Virus record (IMG/VR): IMGVR_UViG_3300044951_001748
Span: 1 to 62,005 of that record
Strand: one strand, 5' to 3'
Length of the DNA: 62,005 bases
DNA from: a virus
The position numbers and the translations under genes are program-made. This document shows positions 45,136 to 52,187 of the stretch, piece by piece. The notes under the pieces were generated by a model. The model was given only the letters and a program-made list of their open reading frames with translations, was not told the DNA's origin and made no database searches. Within the stretch, counting starts at the first letter, position 1. Each line of letters begins with the position of its first letter.

Positions 45136-46101
45136 ATGAGTAAAACAAAGTTAGAGAAGGTTTTAGAACACCTTCTAAATAATGAAGAGGGTCAAGCTAA
45201 AGCACTATTGCATCAAATCTTTATTGAAAAAGCTCGTGCTATTCATGAAGAACTGATGACACATGAAGAAGACGACATGATGGAAATTGGTGGCAGTGGC
45301 GACCAAGGCGAAGACTTCATGCATGACGTTAAAGAAATGTCTGACGACATTTCTGATGACGATGCTGAAATTGAGTTTGAAGAAGTCATGAGCGAAGAAG
45401 ATGAAGACATGATGGACATGGAAACTGAAGTTTCAGACGAAACTGAAGATGACATGGATGACATGGAGGACATGACAGACATGGAAGGCGCAGCTGACCA
45501 TGGCGGTGAACTAAGCGGCATGGAAAAGGGTATTGATGCTTTGACCAAAGCTCTAGAAGAACTAGAAGCTGAGTTTGAACGTATTAAAGACCAAGGCGGC
45601 GAAGAAGACCATGAAGGTGATGAAGATCTAGAAGCTGACGAAACAGAAGTTGACATTATGGATCAACCTGAAGGTGAAGAAGAAGGTGAAGAAGAAGAGG
45701 TTGAGGAAGTTGAGGAAGATTGGGATTCACTAAGTGAGGCCGTGAGCCTTGACGTAGTGGATCAAAATCCCATGCAAAGCCAAAAAACCCCTGGTGAAGT
45801 TGGTAGCGGTAAGTTTGCTAGCGACGTAGGTGCTCGTGCCAAAAGCCCAGTTCCAGCCAGTCAAAAAGAACGCATGGGTGCAAAGCCTGTTGATCCCACA
45901 AAAGGTGGTCATCACAGCGGTTACAATCGTGAATCTGCTCCCAGCAGTGCAACACTAAAGCATACCCAAGGTGACAACCGTCGCAAAAAGGCTACTGATC
46001 ACATGGGACATGTAAGCAAAGAAGGCGCAAGCGGTGCTATCCTTAACAAAAGCACTGAAGGCAACAAAAAGAGCCCACTAACTCGCGCTCCTGCAAAATA
46101 A
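45136..46101 (+). CDS. Prohead core protein, gp67-like (321 aa)
   Basis: The first 40 residues (LEHLLNNEEGQAKALLHQIF, EKARAIHEELM) resemble T4 gp67 (SNDLVAARKLFAEAM...). A long Asp/Glu/Met-rich region follows (residues 40-200), then a basic, Gly/Ser/Lys-rich C-terminal 120 residues. gp67 is an acidic core component cleaved by gp21 during head maturation. At 321 residues it is four times T4 gp67 (80). AAGGAG is six bases before the ATG; a decoy ATG lies between. It is followed by a strong terminator. Confidence 0.75.
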   Translation: MSKTKLEKVLEHLLNNEEGQAKALLHQIFIEKARAIHEELMTHEEDDMMEIGGSGDQGEDFMHDVKEMSDDISDDDAEIEFEEVMSEEDEDMMDMETEVSDETEDDMDDMEDMTDMEGAADHGGELSGMEKGIDALTKALEELEAEFERIKDQGGEEDHEGDEDLEADETEVDIMDQPEGEEEGEEEEVEEVEEDWDSLSEAVSLDVVDQNPMQSQKTPGEVGSGKFASDVGARAKSPVPASQKERMGAKPVDPTKGGHHSGYNRESAPSSATLKHTQGDNRRKKATDHMGHVSKEGASGAILNKSTEGNKKSPLTRAPAK

Positions 46102-46122
46102 ACTACTTACTGTAGTTTTTGT

Positions 46123-46158
46123 GAAAAACGGCTGGTAACACAGCCGTTTTTCCTTTTT
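46123..46158 (+). terminator. Rho-independent terminator
   Basis: A perfect 12-bp stem, GAAAAACGGCTG with CAGCCGTTTTTC (46123-46134 and 46141-46152), loop GTAACA, followed by CTTTTT. Confidence 0.88.
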
Positions 46159-46223
46159 GAATAAACCAAATCCCAAGAAACAACAGAAAACCACACTATT
46201 TTTTAATGGTTTAGACCCTGGCT

Positions 46224-46231
46224 ACTAAATA
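46224..46231 (+). promoter_or_regulatory. T4-type late promoter for gp21-gp22-gp23
   Basis: ACTAAATA, followed by TC, 29 bases before the ATG at 46261. With the terminator upstream it makes gp21-gp22-gp23 a separate late unit. Confidence 0.65.
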
Positions 46232-46260
46232 TCTCTGACAAAGAATGTCCGAGGATGAAA

Positions 46261-46899
46261 ATGACAAGCGCTCTGCTTATTGAACATCTTACATATGAAC
46301 GAGCCGCTGCTGAAGTTTTAACTGAAACAGATGGCAATGGTCAAACTAAACACATGTATATGAAAGGGATCTTCATTGAAGGTTCCCGCAGAAACCAAAA
46401 TGGCAGAGTTTATCCTGCCCCAGAAATACGTCGAGCAGTAGAGCAAATAAAAGAACAAATTCGCAAAAACAACAGTGTTTTAGGCGAATGCGATCATCCT
46501 CAAGAACTACAGATTCATTTAGATCGTGTCAGCCACAAAATCACAGACATGTGGATGGACGGAGATAATGGGATTGGCAAGTTGCAAATACTACCTACAC
46601 CAGTGGGTAATATTATAAAAACTTTGCTGGAATGCGGTTGCAAACTTGGCGTTAGCAGCCGTGGTAGTGGTAACGTTGATGACGAAGGTCGAGTAAGCGA
46701 CTTTGATATGCTTACAGTGGACATTGTTGCCAACCCCAGTGCACCTAATGCATATCCCACTCCAGTGTATGAACAACTAATGAATCGCAGACATGGATAT
46801 CGGACTCTGGATCTAGCACAAAGCGTTAGGCACGACCCCAAGGCTCAAAAGCACTTGAAGTCCGCCTTGCTAAGCTGGATTGATGATCTGAAACTTTAA
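46261..46899 (+). CDS. 21: Prohead core protease gp21
   Basis: Serine protease (S77 family) that processes scaffold, core and capsid proteins and itself. Family blocks: MKGIFIEGSRRNQNGRVYP, CDHP with the catalytic His (79), SSRGSG with the catalytic Ser (132/133) and DIVANPSAP. 212 residues, as in T4. I start at the second ATG (46261) because GAGG abuts the first ATG at 46255 and is correctly spaced only for the second. Confidence 0.95.
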   Translation: MTSALLIEHLTYERAAAEVLTETDGNGQTKHMYMKGIFIEGSRRNQNGRVYPAPEIRRAVEQIKEQIRKNNSVLGECDHPQELQIHLDRVSHKITDMWMDGDNGIGKLQILPTPVGNIIKTLLECGCKLGVSSRGSGNVDDEGRVSDFDMLTVDIVANPSAPNAYPTPVYEQLMNRRHGYRTLDLAQSVRHDPKAQKHLKSALLSWIDDLKL

Positions 46900-46915
46900 A
46901 AGGAGCGACCGTCCA

Positions 46916-48124
46916 ATGGAAACTACATTGAAAGATCTCCTGGAGAACACAGCATTGGGTGATGAACTCAAAGCCACACTCCAGGAGGCTTTTGAAAATA
47001 AAATTCGCAGCATGGAGACCCGTCTTCATGAGGACTACGCTGCTCGTTATCAAAATGACAAAGCAGTGTTAGTGGAAGCCATGGACCGGATGTTGAATGA
47101 CACTATTCGTAGCGAACTCGGTGAGTTTGCTGAAGATCGTGCAAAATTGCGTACTGCAACAAAGACATCTAGCCAACGTTACAATGCTCGTTTGCGTGAG
47201 CACATGAAGGCGATTAATGCATTTGTTGCACGTCAACTCAATGAAGAGCTGACGGAATTTGTAAAAGATCGTCGTCAACTAAAAGTTCAACGTCACCAAA
47301 TGGCAAAAGAACTTGAGAATATTCGTGAAAACACCAGCTTGGAATACAGTCAACGTGTTCGCAAACTGGAAGAATTCATTCTCAAACAACTAAGCGAGGA
47401 AATAGCTGAATTCCATGCTGACAAGAAGGCACTTGTAGAACAACGTGTCAAGCTTGCACAGCAAGGACGTCAACGTATTGAAGAAACTCGCGCGCAATTC
47501 ATTAATCGAGCCAAAAATCTTGTTGAAGGCACTCTAAACACTGTAATTCGTGAAGAACTCAGTCAATGGCGTGATGACATCAAAGTTGCAAGAGAAAACA
47601 ACTTTGGACGCAAGATATTTGAAGCATATGCAGCAGAGTATATGAACAGCTATCTAGCTGAACATAGCGAAGTTCGCAAGCTGACTCGTCAACTTACTGA
47701 AACCAACGGTCGTTTAGACACGGCTCTACGTCATGTAGACCGTCAAAAACAAGCTCAGACTCGTTTGGTGGAAGATGCACAAGCTCGCATAAAAACTGCT
47801 GAAGACCGTGCCCAGCGCATGGTAATCCTGCAGGAAATCACAGCCCCATTGGGCCGTGAAAAACGAGCAGTGATGGAAGATTTGTTGAAAGGCATCCGCA
47901 CACAAAACCTGCGCGAAGCATTCAACAGATATCTACCCACTGTCATGCAGGGTAATGTTGCTCCTGCTGGTCGTGGCAAACAAGCCCTTGCTGAATCACA
48001 AACACAAGAAAAGCGAGCAGTGGTAACAGGCAACAGAACCAATAAACTTGCAGAATCAGTATCAGAAGAAACTCAGGCTGACCTGGGCCAAATTCTGTAT
48101 CTGGCAGGTATTCATAGAGAATAA
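46916..48124 (+). CDS. 22: Prohead scaffold protein gp22
   Basis: Main head scaffold, degraded by gp21. Between protease and capsid genes as in T4. Nearly all helical and charged (for example LEEFILKQLSEEIAEF and the ENNFGRKIFEAYAAEYMNSY block, typical of gp22). 402 residues versus 269 in T4. AGGAG lies before the ATG at a slightly long spacing. Confidence 0.92.
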   Translation: METTLKDLLENTALGDELKATLQEAFENKIRSMETRLHEDYAARYQNDKAVLVEAMDRMLNDTIRSELGEFAEDRAKLRTATKTSSQRYNARLREHMKAINAFVARQLNEELTEFVKDRRQLKVQRHQMAKELENIRENTSLEYSQRVRKLEEFILKQLSEEIAEFHADKKALVEQRVKLAQQGRQRIEETRAQFINRAKNLVEGTLNTVIREELSQWRDDIKVARENNFGRKIFEAYAAEYMNSYLAEHSEVRKLTRQLTETNGRLDTALRHVDRQKQAQTRLVEDAQARIKTAEDRAQRMVILQEITAPLGREKRAVMEDLLKGIRTQNLREAFNRYLPTVMQGNVAPAGRGKQALAESQTQEKRAVVTGNRTNKLAESVSEETQADLGQILYLAGIHRE

Positions 48125-48138
48125 GGAGAACTAATAAA

Positions 48139-49338
48139 ATGAGTAAAAATCTCTTTGAGACACACTGGGCAGCTACAAAACAGGCCCTATGCGAAGGTCT
48201 CAGTGGTAACCGTAAAAAAGTCATGGACGTAGTCCTTGACAACACCAAGCGTGAACTAAACAAAATGAGTGGCATCTTGTTTGAGACTGCCAGTCCCGGT
48301 AGCACAAGCGCCGGTAACATCGCAACCCTGAACAAGGTTATTTTGCCTGTTATCCGTCGTGTAATGCCAACTGTTATTGCTAACGAAATCATTGGCGTAC
48401 AGCCCATGACTGGTCCTGTGGGCCAAATCCACACCCTGCGTGTGCGTTATGCTGATACATTTGGTACACCAAATGCAGTAGCAGCTGGAACTGAAGCTCT
48501 CAGCCCATTCGACATTGCACGCTTCTATAGCGGTAATGGCAACAGCACAACTCCTCGCGCTGCACCAACCAGCGTGCTAGAAGGTACAGCTGGCAAGAGA
48601 CTGAACATCCAAATCTTGAAGGAAACAGTGGAAGCCAAGACACGCAAGTTGTCAGCTCGCTGGACCTTTGAAGCTGCTCAAGATGCACAAGCCCAACAAG
48701 GCATTGACATCGAAGCAGAAATCATGGCTGCTTTGGCTCAAGAAATCACAGCTGAAATTGACCAAGAAATCTTGACCAGCTTGCGTACATTGGCTGGCAC
48801 AACACTAACTTATGACCAAGGTGCTGTAAGCGGTACTGCAACATACGTTGGTGACGAACATGCTGCTCTAGCAGTGTTGATCAACCGTGGTGCAAACTTG
48901 ATTGCTGCCCGCACACGTCGTGGTGCAGGTAACTGGGTTGTGGTAAGCCCCACAGCTTTGACAATCCTGCAAAGCGCAACAACTTCAGCTTTTGCTCGCA
49001 CAACCGAAGGTACATTTGAAGCACCAACCAACACCAAGTTCGTTGGCACTTTGAACAACACCATGCGCGTGTATGTTGACCAATATGCTGCTGACGACAC
49101 AAACGTATTGGTTGGTTACAAAGGCCCTGGCGAAATCGACGCGGCGGCATATTATTGCCCATACGTTCCTCTAACAAGCAGTGGTGTGATCATTGACCCC
49201 ACAACTTTTGAACCAGTTGTGAGCTTTATGTCACGTTACGGCTATTTGGAACTCAGCAACACAGCATCAAGCCTTGGCAATGCTGCTGACTACTTGGCTG
49301 GTATTTCCATTAACACAGCTAACTTGAAGTTTATTTAA
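48139..49338 (+). CDS. 23: Major capsid protein gp23
   Basis: HK97-fold capsid protein. Diagnostic segments: VILPVIRRVMP, IIGVQPMTGPVGQIHTLRVR, then KTRKLSARWTFEAAQDAQAQ and FMSRYGYLELSN. 399 residues, shorter than T4 gp23 (521) but usual for divergent T4-like phages. The site for gp21 processing is probably after Glu49 in GILFETASP (L-x-E). AAGGAG precedes the ATG; followed by a strong terminator. Confidence 0.97.
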   Translation: MSKNLFETHWAATKQALCEGLSGNRKKVMDVVLDNTKRELNKMSGILFETASPGSTSAGNIATLNKVILPVIRRVMPTVIANEIIGVQPMTGPVGQIHTLRVRYADTFGTPNAVAAGTEALSPFDIARFYSGNGNSTTPRAAPTSVLEGTAGKRLNIQILKETVEAKTRKLSARWTFEAAQDAQAQQGIDIEAEIMAALAQEITAEIDQEILTSLRTLAGTTLTYDQGAVSGTATYVGDEHAALAVLINRGANLIAARTRRGAGNWVVVSPTALTILQSATTSAFARTTEGTFEAPTNTKFVGTLNNTMRVYVDQYAADDTNVLVGYKGPGEIDAAAYYCPYVPLTSSGVIIDPTTFEPVVSFMSRYGYLELSNTASSLGNAADYLAGISINTANLKFI

Positions 49339-49373
49339 GTTACTCAGCAAGTATCCTGCTTGTTGTGAACAAT

Positions 49374-49404
49374 AAAAAATCCGGGAGAAATCCCGGATTT
49401 TTTT
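49374..49404 (+). terminator. Rho-independent terminator after gp23
   Basis: AAAAAATCCGGGA and TCCCGGATTTTTT pair around a GAAA tetraloop; symmetrical A and T runs allow it to end the convergent homing endonuclease transcript too. Confidence 0.92.
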
Positions 49405-49427
49405 GTACATAAATCTTTATGCAAGTG

Positions 49428-50996
49428 TTATTTTTTGTTCCATGCCCATACTGCATTGCCACAATCCCATATCCGATCTAATCCTGCAAGCTTGGCCATG
49501 GAATATTCGTCTGTAACAGCAGTAAAATCAATCATAGGAAACTTCCTTAAGATATTGTCCTTGGTAAAGTTCGAACGATGATATAATTTATATTCATTAT
49601 TTTTAAAGTACCAATATCCCACGCTGGTATCTTTATTTCGAATAAAACCTAGATATTTTAAATAATCGCCTTCTCCGTATCGTAGATTACTGTAACTTAG
49701 AATACTAGTGGGATTATAACTTTTGATAAATGTTGAAAATAGTTTACCAGCAACACCTGGATAGTTTTTACCGTTAGTTGCGAATCTAACCATTTCCCAC
49801 TCTTGTAAAAGCTTTGCAGAATTAACTCGATTATTTTTACCAAATGTCATAACAGCGACTAGTTCATCACGATAAAAAGCACCAAATTTTGTTGATGTAT
49901 TTGCATATCCGTCAATGTGAAACACCTCTAGAAACTGCTTAGCGATGTTTGTATCAATTTCTTTTATTGCTAACTTCCTAGCACCGATACCAGTTTCAGA
50001 TCTTTTAACGAGATGTTTAATGCGCGACAGAACTATATTTGGTCGGTGTATCCATTCATTTTCAAATATAGTAACTAATTTTATACCAGCTTCTTTACAT
50101 TGTAAATACTTTTCCCTATGGTATTTCCTATTTAGGTAGACAGATTCTGAATGATAATATAATCCGCAATATTCTATTGCAACATTTAATGAAGCACTAT
50201 AGAAATCCAGTTCCTTGCCTTTTAGTATTTTCCTATCTTTTTTAAAATCATCACAGCCCAATGATGTTAGGTATTCTCTTAGTTGTAACTCTGGAGATGA
50301 CTGATGAGGCTTTCTAAGTTCAAATCTATATAGTTGTTTAAATATAACACCATCACTTACACCTAGTTTAGATGAAATATCAGAAGTAGGCATACTTAGA
50401 AATAGTTCTTTTAACAATTCTTTATCATTTAAGATTTCAATAGTTTTAGGTGAATAATGTAGCTTGGCAACGTTATCAACGCCATATTTCAGTAATGTAG
50501 TTTGCTTAATTTTATCTTTGGTAACTTGGCAGTGCATTGGATTGTTGATTTTTAACTTTGCTCGATTTTCTAATATTTGGCTGGGATTGATGATATCATC
50601 ACCATATATTTGTTGTAATGTTTTTCTAGCTTTGGCTTTGGTATTGGGATTGGCTAGTCCTACCCCGCCTTGACTTTTCATTTTGGCGATTCTGCGTTGA
50701 GTTGCTGCTGATTTAGCATGATCACATGATCGTGAACAGAACTCGCGATAGCCTGTTTTTATGCTGACAAATGTTAAAGCTTGACCACATGCACACAGAG
50801 GTGGGTGTTCCAAACCATTCACATAACAATAGATTTTTTCACTCCAGTTGGAACATGATGCGCTTGCGGTCCATGCTGTTACAGCGAGTGCTAGGTCCTT
50901 GTTGCTTTTTACTCGTGTAGCTATGCCGTCAGGCGCATGCGAGCTTAACAAGTGTTGAATTTGTGAAACAAAAGGGTCATGTGTATTTGATGCCAT
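49428..50996 (-). CDS. Free-standing homing endonuclease, Vsr-like (EDxHD type)
   Basis: 522 residues. An N-terminal zinc-finger region (CACGQ, FCSRSCDHAKS) and repeated NUMOD-like helices (KTLQQIYGDD, KQTTLLKYGVDNV) precede a Vsr-like nuclease core at about 245-320: ELDFYSASLNVAIEYCG, YHSE, YHREKYLQCKEAGIKL and FENEW, matching the EDxHD homing endonucleases of T4-like phages. It lies opposite gp23 without a proper ribosome binding site. No intron is seen, so it is a free-standing mobile gene that probably cuts a related phage's genome near gp23. Confidence 0.85.
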   Translation of the reverse strand: MASNTHDPFVSQIQHLLSSHAPDGIATRVKSNKDLALAVTAWTASASCSNWSEKIYCYVNGLEHPPLCACGQALTFVSIKTGYREFCSRSCDHAKSAATQRRIAKMKSQGGVGLANPNTKAKARKTLQQIYGDDIINPSQILENRAKLKINNPMHCQVTKDKIKQTTLLKYGVDNVAKLHYSPKTIEILNDKELLKELFLSMPTSDISSKLGVSDGVIFKQLYRFELRKPHQSSPELQLREYLTSLGCDDFKKDRKILKGKELDFYSASLNVAIEYCGLYYHSESVYLNRKYHREKYLQCKEAGIKLVTIFENEWIHRPNIVLSRIKHLVKRSETGIGARKLAIKEIDTNIAKQFLEVFHIDGYANTSTKFGAFYRDELVAVMTFGKNNRVNSAKLLQEWEMVRFATNGKNYPGVAGKLFSTFIKSYNPTSILSYSNLRYGEGDYLKYLGFIRNKDTSVGYWYFKNNEYKLYHRSNFTKDNILRKFPMIDFTAVTDEYSMAKLAGLDRIWDCGNAVWAWNKK

Positions 50997-51046
50997 AACT
51001 ATATTTACTGTTCTAAATCATAAAAAGCTAGAGTTGAGAAAATGTT

Positions 51047-51075
51047 TTGACAACTGTGAAATCATGTGCAAGAAT
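51047..51075 (+). promoter_or_regulatory. Sigma-70-type promoter before methyltransferase
   Basis: TTGACA (51047-51052), 17 bases, AAGAAT (51070-51075, four of six). Places the methyltransferase in the early class. Confidence 0.55.
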
Positions 51076-51097
51076 AACATAGTATTAAAGAGGTCCC

Positions 51098-52135
51098 ATG
51101 CAACGCCTAGCTGATTTGAAAACTGAAGTTTTGCCATTTAATGGACTTGAGCTTCATATGACCAAACAAGACTTTTGGAGCAGCAAGCTACGTTTGCAAA
51201 ATGACAACTGGTTGTTTCGCAAATGGTGGCCAGTATGGCAAGAACTGGGCCTCCACGGTCCAGGTCATTTGCTAGATGTAGGTGCAAACTATGGTGTAGC
51301 CAGTTGGGAGTTTTTATCTCAAGGGTTTGTTACTTCCACAGAAATGTTTGAACCCATACAAGAAAACTGTGAATCTATTACTAGGACATATCATGCAACT
51401 GAGGTTGCATGGAAGTTGCATAACACTGCTGTAGGTGAAACTTCAGGTGTTGTAGAGTTTGCATGGAATAAAACACAAACAGGCACCAGCCATGTTGTCC
51501 AACAGGGACAAGGTAATCGCCAAGTGCCTATTGTGAACCTTGACAGTTTAACACTGGATCCTGTTAAACTTATGAAAATTGACGTGGAAGGTCATGAACT
51601 GGCAGTATTGCAAGGGGCCACGCAGCTTCTTGAGCGTGATCAACCTTGGATATTTTTTGAGTGCAATCACAAAACGCCTGATGAACTTGCACGCAGTCAT
51701 GAAGCTATACAGTGGTTGACAGAACATGGTTACACATGTATCAGTGCCAGCCAACATGTGATATCACACAAGCAACATGTGCAAATCAGTAACTTGGCTA
51801 GTGATGTAATTTTGTCACGAGTAAACGACCTGCTGGCTGTGCCCACCTGGCGTGCACACAACCACAACTTCCGAAACATAAACTTGAATCAAATATGGCA
51901 ACAACAGTTAGACCGTATGTCGGGAACAATAACATGGCAGGATAATGTTCCATGGGCTCCAGCACCAGCGGCCAAAGTACCTGACTTATTGCCCTATGTT
52001 CAAGATGGTCAACGGTATCAACCGTCCAAAAGTAATAGAGTTTATCAACTACTGGACAATCAAGTGCTGGTTACAGAAAAGTTTTTCCTAGAGTTTCCGC
52101 GTCCTCAAACTGTCACATCAAGTTTATTCTTTTAG
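51098..52135 (+). CDS. FkbM-family methyltransferase
   Basis: SAM-dependent methyltransferase: SAM-binding LDVGANYG (59-66), acidic TEMFEPI, and the FkbM signature MKIDVEGHE (159-167), then PWIFFECNH. FkbM enzymes usually O-methylate sugars or small molecules; in phages they are thought to modify glycans or surface polysaccharides. The C-terminal 110 residues are outside the core. AGAGG precedes the ATG. The gene lies before the hairpin-controlled ligase fusion and could be co-transcribed with it early. Confidence 0.88.
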   Translation: MQRLADLKTEVLPFNGLELHMTKQDFWSSKLRLQNDNWLFRKWWPVWQELGLHGPGHLLDVGANYGVASWEFLSQGFVTSTEMFEPIQENCESITRTYHATEVAWKLHNTAVGETSGVVEFAWNKTQTGTSHVVQQGQGNRQVPIVNLDSLTLDPVKLMKIDVEGHELAVLQGATQLLERDQPWIFFECNHKTPDELARSHEAIQWLTEHGYTCISASQHVISHKQHVQISNLASDVILSRVNDLLAVPTWRAHNHNFRNINLNQIWQQQLDRMSGTITWQDNVPWAPAPAAKVPDLLPYVQDGQRYQPSKSNRVYQLLDNQVLVTEKFFLEFPRPQTVTSSLFF

Positions 52136-52145
52136 CCACAAATAG

Positions 52146-52182
52146 CCTCGTAAAATACTAAATACTGGGTATTTTTACGAGG
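52146..52182 (+). promoter_or_regulatory. Hairpin hiding the ribosome binding site, with a late promoter inside
   Basis: CCTCGTAAAATAC (52146-52158) pairs with GTATTTTTACGAGG (52169-52182, one extra T). The downstream arm contains GAGG, the ribosome binding site for the ATG at 52188. ACTAAATA (52157-52164) lies across the loop, with a predicted start near 52171, inside the downstream arm. Transcripts from upstream would fold and hide the site; late transcripts would lack the left arm and be translated. T4 genes e, soc and 49 use the same layout. Confidence 0.75.
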
Positions 52183-52187
52183 CCCTT

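Noticed and set aside
45243-45656. 137-codon Ser-rich minus-strand ORF
   Set aside because: Complement of GAA/GAC-rich coding of the acidic core protein.
52146-52182. Simple terminator for the methyltransferase gene
   Set aside because: No T-run follows; the right arm holds the next gene's ribosome binding site and the loop a late promoter element.
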